64,000 nucleotides of DNA from an uncultured Fusobacteriaceae bacterium (GTDB taxonomy: Bacteria; Fusobacteriota; Fusobacteriia; Fusobacteriales; Fusobacteriaceae). Numbering within the stretch: position 1 is the first letter of the stretch; each line of letters begins with the position of its first letter. The translations under genes were made by a program, and so were the position numbers. Below the pieces are notes generated by a model. It made no database searches and had not been told where the DNA came from. It saw only the letters and a program-made list of their open reading frames with translations. Below are positions 1 to 9,650 of this stretch, piece by piece. The stretch spans positions 1 to 64,000 of the forward strand of contig CAMQWJ010000007.1 in NCBI GenBank assembly GCA_947038515.1. Direction: 5' to 3'.

Positions 1-39
1 TAATATTTTGACGCAACGACTAAGAGGAAAGTTTAAAAA

Positions 40-70
40 TAAAAAAAGACCTCACCTAAAGTGAAGTCTT
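40..70 (-). terminator. Terminator hairpin in first repeat copy
   Basis: Same stem as the other two copies; one loop-side base differs (CACCT instead of CACTT on the plus strand), leaving the stem intact. T tract follows on the minus strand. Confidence 0.65.
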
Positions 71-135
71 CTATCTTTCTCGGGGGAGAGAAACTATAAT
101 ATTTTGACGCAACGACTAAAAGGAAAGTTTAAAAA

Positions 136-166
136 TAAAAAAAGACCTCACTTAAAGTGAAGTCTT
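136..166 (-). terminator. Terminator hairpin in second repeat copy
   Basis: Same hairpin and T tract as in the neighbouring copy, 96 bp further from der. A second identical terminator would be redundant for der alone, which suggests each repeat carries its own transcription unit. Confidence 0.65.
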
Positions 167-231
167 CTATCTTCCTCGGGGGAGAGAAATTATAATATTT
201 TGACGCAACGACTAAGAGGAAAGTTTAAAAA

Positions 232-262
232 TAAAAAAAGACCTCACTTAAAGTGAAGTCTT
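232..262 (-). terminator. Terminator hairpin in repeat copy nearest der
   Basis: Read on the minus strand, AAGACTTCAC pairs with GTGAGGTCTT (one U-G wobble) and is followed by seven T and an AT tract. It sits about 70 bp past the der stop, so it can end the der transcript. On the plus strand the wobble becomes a C-A mismatch, so minus is the favoured direction. Confidence 0.75.
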
Positions 263-333
263 CTATCTTTCTCGGGGGAGAGAAATTATAATATTTTGAC
301 GATGATATAGGTAAAAAAGTTTAAAAAAACTAA

Positions 334-1653
334 TTATTTTTCATTTTTTCTTTCAAATTTAATTTCAATTGGGGTTCCATCAAATCCAAAAGCTTCACGA
401 AGTCTATTTTCTATATATCTTGAATAAGAAAAATGTACCATATCTGGATAATTACAGAATAAAATAAATTTAGGCGGAGCAGTTGCTATTTGTGTTGCAT
501 AATTTATCTTTATCATATGTCCTTTTCTAGTAGGTGGAGCATTCATCATAATAGCATCTTTAATAACTGAATTTAGAAGTCCAGTAGAAATATGTCTAGT
601 ATATTCAGCAAAAACATTATCTGCATGTTCAAGAAGTCTCGAAGTTCTTTGACCAGTTAAGGCAGAAACTACTTCAACAGGAGCATAACTTAAAAACGGT
701 AGTTCTCCTAAAAGATATTCTTGCATAGATTTAATTGTATTTTTCTTCTTATCAATTAAATCCCATTTATTGACTACTATAATGATAGGCTTTTTTTCTT
801 CAAAAGCAAGTCCAGCTATTCTCTTATCTTGTTCAGTTAACCCCTCTGAGCCATCCAAAAGCCATAGGCAAACATCTGCTCGTTTAATACTTTTAATTGC
901 CCTAAGAACAGAATAATATTCTAAATCTTCTTCAATTTTAGATTTTCTACGAATACCAGCGGTATCAATTAAAGTATATTTTTCACCATTATATTCAACT
1001 AAAGTATCAATAGCATCTCTTGTTGTACCTGCAACTTCACTAACAATAGTTCTTTCTTCACCAGAAAGCCTATTAACAAGAGAAGATTTTCCAGCATTAG
1101 GTCTTCCGATTATTGCAAGTTTCAAAGAGTCGTCTATTTCTTCCACAGGCTCAACTTTTTCAACAAAACCTATAACTAAGTCCAACATATCTCCAAGATT
1201 GACTTTATGTTCTCCTGAAATTGCAATTAAGTGTTCAAAACCTAAACCCCAAAAATCATATATATCATCTTGTTGTGCAATATAATTATCTATTTTATTT
1301 ACACATAGAATAACAGGTTTTTTCTTTTTTCGAAGGATATAAGCAATTTCTTCATCTAAAGGGTTTACTCCAGCTTTTCCATCAACAATAAAAAGAATAA
1401 CATCAGCTTCTGTCATAGCAACTTCTGCCTGCTGTTTTATTTTAGACATCATAAATTCATTATTTCGAGGTTCAAGACCTCCAGTATCAACTAACATAAA
1501 TTCTGTTCCATTCCATTCGGTTTCTCTATAAAGTCTATCTCTTGTAACACCAGGGATATTATCAACAATAGCAACCCTATCTCCTACTAATTTATTAAAA
1601 AGTGTAGATTTTCCTACGTTAGGTCGCCCTACAACTGCAACAATTGGTTTCAA
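334..1653 (-). CDS. der: Ribosome biogenesis GTPase Der (EngA)
   Basis: Tandem-GTPase protein needed for 50S subunit assembly. Two G domains are visible: the first P-loop GRPNVGKST near the N-terminus, the second GRPNAGKSS about 180 residues later, each with DxxG and NKxD motifs, then a C-terminal KH-like domain. A reading frame opens with ATG at 1671, but a GGAGG lies inside that extension, 7 nt before a TTG at 1653; the TTG start gives the expected N-terminus MKPIVAVVGRP and 439 residues, normal for the family. Last gene of a minus-strand run ppaC-ygiQ-der. The 96-bp repeat array follows. Confidence 0.97.
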   Translation of the reverse strand: MKPIVAVVGRPNVGKSTLFNKLVGDRVAIVDNIPGVTRDRLYRETEWNGTEFMLVDTGGLEPRNNEFMMSKIKQQAEVAMTEADVILFIVDGKAGVNPLDEEIAYILRKKKKPVILCVNKIDNYIAQQDDIYDFWGLGFEHLIAISGEHKVNLGDMLDLVIGFVEKVEPVEEIDDSLKLAIIGRPNAGKSSLVNRLSGEERTIVSEVAGTTRDAIDTLVEYNGEKYTLIDTAGIRRKSKIEEDLEYYSVLRAIKSIKRADVCLWLLDGSEGLTEQDKRIAGLAFEEKKPIIIVVNKWDLIDKKKNTIKSMQEYLLGELPFLSYAPVEVVSALTGQRTSRLLEHADNVFAEYTRHISTGLLNSVIKDAIMMNAPPTRKGHMIKINYATQIATAPPKFILFCNYPDMVHFSYSRYIENRLREAFGFDGTPIEIKFERKNEK

Positions 1654-1692
1654 TTTATTACCTCCATTCATCTTATTTAATTCAATTATTTT

Positions 1693-3459
1693 TTATTTGT
1701 TTTTTTCAATGATAATTTCCTTTTGCTTTTGCTTTTTACTATTATCTTTCTCTACAAATATAGGCTCAAAATCAAAGGGATTAAGTTCTGTATAGTACAT
1801 TAATGTAGAATAAGTTGAGGAAGTAGGTGTAAAAATTTGAACTTGTTCAGGATTAAGCTTTAGCTCTTTCGAAGCAAATTTTTTCAAATCTTTCATATCC
1901 TTTTCATTACAATTAGGATGTCCTGCTATTAGATAATAGGTTAAAAATTGTTTTTTATCAAGCTTTTTATTAATTTCATAAAATTTATTTTTAAAGTCAA
2001 TAAGATAATTTTTTCCTTTTTTCCCCATTAAATTTAAAATTTTATTTTCTGTATGTTCAGGAGCAATCTTCATTTGTCCTGATACATGGTGTTTTATGAG
2101 TTCTTCCAAGTATTGTTCACCATATTTTTTATCATCTAAAATTAAGTCATATCGAATCCCTGAAGCAATAAAAATTTTTTTTATTCCTTGGATTTCTCTC
2201 ATTTTTTTTAAAAGTTCAATTTGTCCATGATGATTAATTTTTAATGAGGGACATGAGGTGGGGAAAAGACATCTTTTTTCAGAACAAGACCCCTTTGTTA
2301 ATTTTTTATTACATTCTATACCGTACATATTGGCAGTAGGTCCTCCCACATCTCTAATATAGCCATCAAAACCTTTTTTTTGAGCAATAAAATTAGCTTC
2401 TAAAAGGATTGAAGATTCAGTCCTTGATGTAACCGTTCTTCCTTGATGAATGGCAATAGCACAAAAGTTACACTCTCCATAACATCCCCTATGAGTTGTT
2501 ATAGAATTTTTAATAGTTTCCAAAGCTTTTACACTTCCATGTTGTTTATAAAATGGATGGACATCTCTTTCAAATTCCATACCGTAAATTGCATCCATCT
2601 CATCTTCTAAAAGAGGTGAACTAGGTGGATTTTGGATATAATATCTATCCCCATGTCCTTGATTAAGACCTGTTGCAGTAATTGAATCACAATTTGAATA
2701 AAAAATATTAAAAGCTTCAATTAATGTTTTTTTACTATTTTGACACTCTTCAAAAGTAGGTAAATCAATATAATTTTCATTTTTATTTTTAGAAATGTAT
2801 CCAATTCCCTCTATTTCTTTCCAGTTAGCTTTTTTTATTAGACCAGCATTTTTTTTAGTATTAAAGTATGGTTGTAATTCTATGAGTTTTTTTAATTCAA
2901 AAGAGTTTGAAAAAGCAGTAGCTAGTTCAAGCATTGATTTTTCACCCATACCATAAGATAATATGTCGGCTTTACTATCAAAAAGAATAGAACGTCGTAA
3001 AGAGTTACTCCAATAATCATAATGGACCACTCTACGTAGACTTGCTTCAATTCCTGCAATAACAACAGGTACATTAGAGTTTTTAAAAGCTTTTTTTATA
3101 AGGTTAGTATATGAAATAACTGCTCTATCAGGTCTTCTATTATTGATGCCACCAGGAGTAAAATCATCCTGGTGTCGTCGTTTTTTTAATGCAGTGTAAT
3201 TTGCAACCATAGAATCAACGCACCCAGCAGAAACTCCCCAATAAAGTCTAGGTTCACCAAGTCTTGTTATATCGTTAATATCTTCAATATTGGGCTGTGC
3301 AATAATTCCAACCTTATAATTATGTTTTAAAAGCCATTTTCCAACAACTGCTGTGCCATTATATGATGAATCAATGTAAGTATCACCAGAAACGAGAATA
3401 ATATCTAGATATTCCCAACCTAAATTCTGCATTTCTTCTTTGGTTGTAGGCAAAAACAT
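1693..3459 (-). CDS. ygiQ: YgiQ-family radical SAM protein
   Basis: Uncharacterised but widely conserved radical SAM enzyme. The cluster-binding CxxxCxxC is seen as CYGECNFC in the middle of the protein, preceded by the HRG typical of this family, and the N-terminus (FLPTTKEEMQNLGW, then SGDTYIDSSYNG) is the YgiQ N-terminal domain. 588 residues, close to the usual length. ATG start with GGAG upstream. Sits 39 bp before der's frame and 26 bp after the pyrophosphatase gene, so probably cotranscribed. Substrate unknown. Confidence 0.93.
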   Translation of the reverse strand: MFLPTTKEEMQNLGWEYLDIILVSGDTYIDSSYNGTAVVGKWLLKHNYKVGIIAQPNIEDINDITRLGEPRLYWGVSAGCVDSMVANYTALKKRRHQDDFTPGGINNRRPDRAVISYTNLIKKAFKNSNVPVVIAGIEASLRRVVHYDYWSNSLRRSILFDSKADILSYGMGEKSMLELATAFSNSFELKKLIELQPYFNTKKNAGLIKKANWKEIEGIGYISKNKNENYIDLPTFEECQNSKKTLIEAFNIFYSNCDSITATGLNQGHGDRYYIQNPPSSPLLEDEMDAIYGMEFERDVHPFYKQHGSVKALETIKNSITTHRGCYGECNFCAIAIHQGRTVTSRTESSILLEANFIAQKKGFDGYIRDVGGPTANMYGIECNKKLTKGSCSEKRCLFPTSCPSLKINHHGQIELLKKMREIQGIKKIFIASGIRYDLILDDKKYGEQYLEELIKHHVSGQMKIAPEHTENKILNLMGKKGKNYLIDFKNKFYEINKKLDKKQFLTYYLIAGHPNCNEKDMKDLKKFASKELKLNPEQVQIFTPTSSTYSTLMYYTELNPFDFEPIFVEKDNSKKQKQKEIIIEKNK

Positions 3460-3485
3460 TATCTCAACTCCTTTTTATATTTAAT

Positions 3486-5105
3486 TTAATCATCAATGTT
3501 TTGTGTTGCAGCCATTAAAAATGGTACTATTTGTTTTTTTCTTGAAACGACTCCTTTTAACCAAGCAGAATTATTTTCTATTTTTACTTTAAAAGCATTT
3601 TCAATCAAAGAAATATTGTCCCCAAGAGCTATGATTTGTGAACCAGAATTTACAATATCAGTTATAACAAGTAGGAAAAGATCATGTCCATTTGCATTAA
3701 TTTCATCGATTATCACTTTTTCTATTTCAGCTTGTCTGTTCATGACACCATTAATATCTACAGTATTTAACTGAGATATTGCTACTTCAATTCCATTCAT
3801 ATTAAATTCTTTTAAATCAATTTTTAATATATCAATAATTGACATATCTTCTAATGAAGTTCCAGCGATTAACATTTCCATACCATATTCTTCTATATTT
3901 TTAATTTCAGCTATTTGAGCAAGGTCTTTTGCAACTAATTGATCCTTTAAAGTACAAGTAGGAGATTTAAACAGAAGAGTATCTGAAAGAATTGCACTTA
4001 GTAGGATACCAGCAATGTTTTTATCTGGAACAATATTAGCCTCTTTATATAGATTATAGACTAGTGTACAAGTACTGCCCACAATTTCAGCACAGATGGA
4101 TAAAGGCTCATTTGTTTCAAAATTTCCAAACTTATGATGGTCAACAACCTGAATAATTTTTGCATCTTCAATTCCACTAACAGATTGAGATTTTTCGTTG
4201 TGATCTAAAAGAGCGATTTTTTTTCGGGTAAAATTAATTAGATTTTTACTTCTAATAGTTCCATAAACTTCACCTTTTAAGTCAACAATAGGAAAGTTAG
4301 ACTGTTCACTTTCTTTCATTAAATCTTTTATCTCGTGTAAGAAATCATCAGTTTTAAAACTATAAAAATCACTTTTTCTCATAATGGAACCAATGGAAAT
4401 AGATTGATTGATAAGTCTAGTTACTTTAAAAAGAGGAAAATTTACTCTAAGAATAGCACAGTCTTGTCCAATTCGTGGACTAATAAAATCTTTTTTTTCA
4501 CAGCAAACAATGATAACAGCAGCTCCTGCTTCAATAGAACGATCAATAGCATCAACCATACTGGTTGTCACGACAATGTCACCCTTTATAACTTTATCAA
4601 GTTCTGAAACAGCTCTAAGTGTCCCATTAATTCTACCTTTTGGATAAATCCCACTAATAGTATCCCCTTCAAGTACAGATTTTAAATTTTCATAGGTTCC
4701 ATAATGTTTTTTAAAAAGGTCTTCATGATCCAAATTTAGATAAGTATTTGCAATATCTGATATATAAATCATACCTTTTAGATGTTTTTTATCATCCATA
4801 ACCGGTAAACTTGAAAAGTTTTCTGTAGTAAGGACGTCTAAAGCTATTTTTAAAGAATCTTTTTGGTTTATAACTTTTTTCTCTACTCTAGTTAAATCTG
4901 AGATTTGAGCACTAACTGTTTTTAGCAAGAGAGGTATAGGAAAATCAAATGTTTCCAATACAAATTTACTTTCTTTACTAAGTTCTCCTAGTCTATATGG
5001 TACAGTAGTCTCACCCAAAAGATTTTTTAGATGAGCATATGCTATAGCAGAACAAATAGAATCAGTGTCAGGATTTTTGTGACCGAATGCCAAGATGTGT
5101 TCCAT
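3486..5105 (-). CDS. ppaC: Mn-dependent family II inorganic pyrophosphatase with CBS and DRTGG domains
   Basis: Hydrolyses pyrophosphate to phosphate in the cytoplasm. The DHH catalytic motifs are present: GHKNPDTDSI at the N-terminus and VVDHHKFG after the insert, with the DHHA2 motif SRKKQ near the C-terminus. Between them (roughly residues 65-300) lie two CBS regions flanking a DRTGG-like domain, the regulatory insert of nucleotide-controlled CBS-PPases, which accounts for the 539-residue length against about 310 for plain family II enzymes. First gene of the ppaC-ygiQ-der run, behind a good promoter. Confidence 0.92.
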   Translation of the reverse strand: MEHILAFGHKNPDTDSICSAIAYAHLKNLLGETTVPYRLGELSKESKFVLETFDFPIPLLLKTVSAQISDLTRVEKKVINQKDSLKIALDVLTTENFSSLPVMDDKKHLKGMIYISDIANTYLNLDHEDLFKKHYGTYENLKSVLEGDTISGIYPKGRINGTLRAVSELDKVIKGDIVVTTSMVDAIDRSIEAGAAVIIVCCEKKDFISPRIGQDCAILRVNFPLFKVTRLINQSISIGSIMRKSDFYSFKTDDFLHEIKDLMKESEQSNFPIVDLKGEVYGTIRSKNLINFTRKKIALLDHNEKSQSVSGIEDAKIIQVVDHHKFGNFETNEPLSICAEIVGSTCTLVYNLYKEANIVPDKNIAGILLSAILSDTLLFKSPTCTLKDQLVAKDLAQIAEIKNIEEYGMEMLIAGTSLEDMSIIDILKIDLKEFNMNGIEVAISQLNTVDINGVMNRQAEIEKVIIDEINANGHDLFLLVITDIVNSGSQIIALGDNISLIENAFKVKIENNSAWLKGVVSRKKQIVPFLMAATQNIDD

Positions 5106-5151
5106 TCCTTTGTCCTCCTATTTTAATAATATTAAAATTTTCTTATTTGAT

Positions 5152-5180
5152 ATTATATCATTTTTATTGAAAAGGGACAA
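5152..5180 (-). promoter_or_regulatory. Sigma70-type promoter for ppaC
   Basis: On the minus strand: TTGTCC, 17-bp spacer, TATAAT, with a TGA just before the -10 (extended -10). The downstream end is about 45 bp from the ppaC ATG. It also lies directly after the end of the efflux operon. Confidence 0.75.
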
Positions 5181-5207
5181 TTTTTTTATTAAAAATATTT
5201 ATCACAA

Positions 5208-8200
5208 TTAATTAGGTAAATTACTTTCTATAGATTTTGGTATATTATCATCAGTGTATTTATAGTCTTTAAATCTAATGTTATAAACTATTGAATATAT
5301 CACAGGTATAAAGCCTAAACATAGAAAAATATCAAATGCTAAACCAAAAATCATTACTGCAGATAATTGTGAGAATAGTGGGCCACCAAAAAAATATAGG
5401 GGAAGTAAACCAGCTAATGTGGTAAAAACAGTAAGTAAAATTGGTCTTAATCTAGTTTGACAACCAATAATAAGAGCGTCACATAGATCTCTTTTTATCA
5501 CTTCTTCCTCAATTGTTATTTTATCTATGAGTACAATAGTATGATTTAAAACAACACCAGCCAGTGAAATAATTCCAACTATAGCCATAAAACCAAAATT
5601 TAATCTTGTTATAATTAATCCTATAGAGCAACCTAATAATGCTAATGGGATTGAAGTCATTATAATAAGACCTTTTTTTATTGAATTAAACTGTAGTGTC
5701 ACAATAATTGTCATTAAAAGGAGTGCTATAGGAATTCCATTTACCAATCCTTGAGAATTTTCTTGAGAAGTTTGCATTGTTCCAGAAAGTTTAAAAGAGA
5801 GTTCTTTTTCTTTCCAGTCATTATTAAATTTTTCTTTTATCCATTTTTCCACAGTGGAATTAATATCTGTTGCAGAGTACCCCTCTAAAATTGTTGCTTG
5901 AACTTGCATAGTAGTGATGGAATCTCTTTTATATACGAATGTAGGGATATATTGTAATTTTAAAGTTGCAACTTGCTCCAAAGGAACAGAATACCCTTTA
6001 CTATTATTTATCTTAATTGATTTCAAAGAAGAAAGTTGATTTTTATAATCAGTAGTTCCTCTAATTTTTATAGGTATTACAGTATTAAGTGGTGGGGCTT
6101 TAAAATCATAAAAAAATGTTGAATTAAATCCTTGTAGAGAAAATTGTATTGCATCTGCAATTTCTTGAGAAGTTAAACCAGCTAAATTTGCTTTATTATA
6201 ATCTATTTCAATAGATATCTCAGGTGCAGAGTTCCCCCAGTTATTATTGACAATATCAATTTCTTTTAACCCTCTAAGATAAGTTTCTAGCTCTGTAGTT
6301 GCTTTATTTAGAGTTAATTGATTGGCAGAAATTAATTGATACGACAAATCAAATTCAGCTGAGGTGCCTGTCCCAAGGGCTCGTGTAATAATTGTAACGT
6401 TAGGATATTTGTTCTTTATATAAGTATCAATAGCAGAGGAATATTTTGGTATTAGAGAATAGTCAGTAACAGAGAATAGAACATATGCAAATTCTGATTG
6501 AGGAGCCTCTGGAGAATAACTAAGCGTATAACGAGGTCCACCAGCACCAATATAAGAATTCCAATCTAATATGCCATTTTTTTCATATACTTTTGATGTC
6601 CCCCCTGTAAGTAAAAAGTCTAAAATAGTTGTAGGAAGAGGCTTTAGATTCCCAACATATAATGTTTTATTAATATACTGATTTAAATCTGAGACAATAG
6701 CATTTGTTGTATTAATAGAGGAACCTTTTGGGAGATTGATATATGATGACATAACAGGAGTATCAGAGGCGGGCATAAATTCTGATGGAATATTTTTAAA
6801 TTGAAAGATACTTAGAACAAGAGAACCTATTATTAAAAATACTGATTTTTTAATATTTTTTAACATATATATTAATATTTTTCTATAACCAACATAAAGT
6901 TTATCTTTATTATAATCTGTAATTTTAGTAGATTGAGGATTTAAATAATCAAAAGAAATAAGAGGAATAAAAGTTTGATTAATAATCCAAGAACTTCCTA
7001 GTGCTATAAATACAACAATAGCCATAGGTCCAACATATTGTCCCATAGAAGCTCGATTTCCTATAATTGGTAACATTGCAACACAAGTGGCAAGGGAACC
7101 AGTGAAAAGAGGAATAGCTAAGGATTTTCCAGATTCTAGACAAGCTTCTTTTTTGTCCATTCCTTGTTGTGAGAGAACAATGATATTTTCGCTCATTACA
7201 ACAGCACTGTCAACTAGCATTCCAAGAGCAATTATAAGACCAGCTAAAGTTATTTGATTTATTCCATACCCAAAGAATTTAAGTCCAATTAGAGTGGCAG
7301 CTATTGATACTGGAGTAAGAGAGGCTACGATAAGTCCTGTTTTTAATCCTAAAAAAATTAACATAATAGCTACAATTGAGATTATTGCTTGGGCAAGACT
7401 TGATAAAAAACTTCCTATCTTATTTTCAACAAAGTCACCTTCATTATACACAAAGGATATATTTGTACTTAGTGGAAGGGTTTTAGAAAAATTTTTTATT
7501 ACTTTTTTAGTTTCTGATTTTAATTTCAAAATATTTTCACCATTGGAGAGGGCTATAGCTAAAACAATTGATTTAGTATTTTTATTAAAAGTCAAAAGAG
7601 AAGGAGGGTTAATATACCCTTTCTCTACAGTTGCAATTTCTCCTAAATAAATTCTTTCACCTCTTTTCTTACCAGAAACTACAATTTTTCTAATATCTTC
7701 TAAAGTTTTTAACGTTCCAGAAGGATTAATAAGGACTTTATAACTTTTTGTATTAAGATTACCACCACTTATTATTATATTTCCACCCTTGATAGAGGAA
7801 GAAATTTCTTGTAATGTGATACCCATTTCTGCTATTTTTTCATTATTTAAATTTATATAAATAATATTTTTTTGAATACCAAAAAATTCAATTTTACCGA
7901 TTTCTGGTACATTGAAAAGAAGGGCTTCTTCTAATTTTTTTCCTTGTTTATAGAGTTCTTCATAAGACAAATCAGTAGAGCTCACTGAGAGAACAGTTCC
8001 ATAAACATCTCCAAAATATGTATTAATTAAGGGAGGTTCAACTCCATACGGTAGTTGTGGAGTAACAAAAGTTGTTATTTTATTTCTTAATTCAGTCCAT
8101 TCTTTATCTGGATTCCAATATTTTTGTTTTAAATTTACATAGATATTAGATTGACCGGGTAAGTTTTTAGATTCTACATAATCTAAAGAGTCCATATTTC

Positions 8201-8414
8201 TTACTTCATTTTCTATTTTTTTACTAACTAAATTACCTACTTCCTCAGCTGTGGCTCCAGGCCAATTTGTAACAATAACTGCAGTTTTGATGGTATAACC
8301 AGGGTCTTCTGCTTTTTCCAAACTTAAATATGCTATTATTCCAAAAAAACAAATTAATAAAATAATCAAATAAGTACTAACTTTATTTTTTAATGCTAAA
8401 TTAGTTAGACTCAT
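5208..8414 (-). CDS. RND-family efflux transporter, inner-membrane pump
   Basis: AcrB/MexB-superfamily proton-driven exporter, 1068 residues, the usual size. N-terminal transmembrane segment (about residues 12-30), then the first periplasmic domain (TNWPGATAEEVGNLV is characteristic), TM2-6 with ALGMLVDSAVVMSENI, a second periplasmic domain and TM8-12 with SLAGVVLNHTIVLIDK. Acts with the adaptor encoded 1 bp upstream and the TolC-like gene before it. The acidic residue in LGMLVDSAVV fits the TM4 proton relay. The alignment of subfamily (drug versus heavy metal versus lipid) cannot be settled by eye. Confidence 0.94.
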   Translation of the reverse strand: MSLTNLALKNKVSTYLIILLICFFGIIAYLSLEKAEDPGYTIKTAVIVTNWPGATAEEVGNLVSKKIENEVRNMDSLDYVESKNLPGQSNIYVNLKQKYWNPDKEWTELRNKITTFVTPQLPYGVEPPLINTYFGDVYGTVLSVSSTDLSYEELYKQGKKLEEALLFNVPEIGKIEFFGIQKNIIYINLNNEKIAEMGITLQEISSSIKGGNIIISGGNLNTKSYKVLINPSGTLKTLEDIRKIVVSGKKRGERIYLGEIATVEKGYINPPSLLTFNKNTKSIVLAIALSNGENILKLKSETKKVIKNFSKTLPLSTNISFVYNEGDFVENKIGSFLSSLAQAIISIVAIMLIFLGLKTGLIVASLTPVSIAATLIGLKFFGYGINQITLAGLIIALGMLVDSAVVMSENIIVLSQQGMDKKEACLESGKSLAIPLFTGSLATCVAMLPIIGNRASMGQYVGPMAIVVFIALGSSWIINQTFIPLISFDYLNPQSTKITDYNKDKLYVGYRKILIYMLKNIKKSVFLIIGSLVLSIFQFKNIPSEFMPASDTPVMSSYINLPKGSSINTTNAIVSDLNQYINKTLYVGNLKPLPTTILDFLLTGGTSKVYEKNGILDWNSYIGAGGPRYTLSYSPEAPQSEFAYVLFSVTDYSLIPKYSSAIDTYIKNKYPNVTIITRALGTGTSAEFDLSYQLISANQLTLNKATTELETYLRGLKEIDIVNNNWGNSAPEISIEIDYNKANLAGLTSQEIADAIQFSLQGFNSTFFYDFKAPPLNTVIPIKIRGTTDYKNQLSSLKSIKINNSKGYSVPLEQVATLKLQYIPTFVYKRDSITTMQVQATILEGYSATDINSTVEKWIKEKFNNDWKEKELSFKLSGTMQTSQENSQGLVNGIPIALLLMTIIVTLQFNSIKKGLIIMTSIPLALLGCSIGLIITRLNFGFMAIVGIISLAGVVLNHTIVLIDKITIEEEVIKRDLCDALIIGCQTRLRPILLTVFTTLAGLLPLYFFGGPLFSQLSAVMIFGLAFDIFLCLGFIPVIYSIVYNIRFKDYKYTDDNIPKSIESNLPN

Positions 8415-8415
8415 C

Positions 8416-9519
8416 TTATTTTCCCCCTTTTATTCCTAGTTTCACGAGGTCACCATTTAAAAGTATAGTTGCACCAGTGGTAACAACATACTCACCTTCA
8501 CTTAATCCTTTTTTTATTTTTATACCATTGGAGGTAGTAGTTCCTATTTCTACTTCTTTTTTTTGCACTGTTCCTATGTTATTTTTTATATTTTTTATAA
8601 CATAAACATAAGTATTAACTTTATTAGTATCGTTCTTCTCACTAAGTATAGAGTTAATAGGAACAGAAATACTCGTATTATTATCTGATAAAATTAGATG
8701 AACTGTTCCGACCATTCCAACTCTTAGATTGTTTTGCTCTGAAAGAATTTTAGCCTTAATTGGAAAAGTATTTCCATACCCATTGGAAACCGTCCCAATA
8801 TTTATGATTTTCCCTTTTAAAGTTTTATTGCTTACTACGAGATTAAAATTAATTTTATCACCTAATTTTAATTGGTTAATTATATTATCTGATACACTAA
8901 AAAGAATATTTAAATCTTCACTTTCATTAAGTGTAAAGACTGGTGTTCCACTAGTTATATTCTCATTTAATTCTATATTAACTTCTGATATTGTACCATT
9001 TGCTGGAGAGATTAAAGAGGTATAATTTAATTGTTTTTTAGCATATGCTTCTTTTTGTTTTGAAACTTGTAGTTGTGCCATACTTGCATTGTAATTGGCT
9101 AATGACTGTTCATATAATGCTCTAGAAACACTATTTTCTAAGTACAAAATTTTATTTCTAGTGAAAATTGAATATGAATTTTTTGAAAGTGCAGCAAAAT
9201 TTCTAACTTCTGCCACTGCTTCTCTATATTGGATAAGATAGTCAGTAGGATCAATTTTTGCTAAAATTTCTCCTTTTTTTACTTTATCACCTAAATCTAC
9301 ATTTTTATTTATTAAAGTTCCATTAACACGGAAACTTAATTTAGAAAGAACTTCAGGATGTATCATGCCTGAGAAAACTTCATTTTTTAAAGGATTACTT
9401 TTAGAAACTATAATATAATTAACTGGTCGAATATTTTTTTTTACTTCTTTATTATTTTCTTTTTTTCCACAGTTTGAAAAAAAGAGTACAGATATAAATA
9501 GTAATATAATTTTTTTCAT
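8416..9519 (-). CDS. RND efflux periplasmic adaptor lipoprotein (MFP)
   Basis: Links the inner-membrane pump to the outer-membrane channel. N-terminal lipoprotein signal with Cys in FFSNCGKK, so probably lipid-anchored. Then the first beta-barrel/lipoyl half (KISFRVNGTL-type segment, VDLGDKVKKGE, AKIDPTDY), a coiled-coil hairpin (about residues 95-160), the returning lipoyl half (SPANGTISEVNIELNENI) and C-terminal membrane-proximal domain. 367 residues, normal. Stop codon lies one base before the pump ATG, implying coupled translation. Confidence 0.93.
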   Translation of the reverse strand: MKKIILLFISVLFFSNCGKKENNKEVKKNIRPVNYIIVSKSNPLKNEVFSGMIHPEVLSKLSFRVNGTLINKNVDLGDKVKKGEILAKIDPTDYLIQYREAVAEVRNFAALSKNSYSIFTRNKILYLENSVSRALYEQSLANYNASMAQLQVSKQKEAYAKKQLNYTSLISPANGTISEVNIELNENITSGTPVFTLNESEDLNILFSVSDNIINQLKLGDKINFNLVVSNKTLKGKIINIGTVSNGYGNTFPIKAKILSEQNNLRVGMVGTVHLILSDNNTSISVPINSILSEKNDTNKVNTYVYVIKNIKNNIGTVQKKEVEIGTTTSNGIKIKKGLSEGEYVVTTGATILLNGDLVKLGIKGGK

Positions 9520-9650
9520 AACATCTCCTTATATAATGAGGATAGAAAATCTTCATTAATTTATTTGTTTTTTTATTAAAGGGTTATATATCATTAGTTT
9601 TTCTGATAGTTTCACTGATTGATTATCTCTAATTAGATATATTGGAGTTT

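Larger units (their letters stand above)
1..301. repeat. Tandem 96-bp repeats, three copies plus a partial fourth
   Basis: Copies begin at 1, 97, 193 and 289 (the last only about 13 bp), a period of exactly 96 bp with few mismatches. Each begins TAATATTTTGACG and contains an imperfect palindrome that forms a terminator-like hairpin on the minus strand, then a second palindrome (TTTCTC, GGGGGA, GAGAAA) and a -10-like hexamer on the minus strand. Because the window starts inside a copy, the array may extend further left. It lies just downstream of der, which is transcribed towards it. It is not coding in any frame I could follow. Confidence 0.95.
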
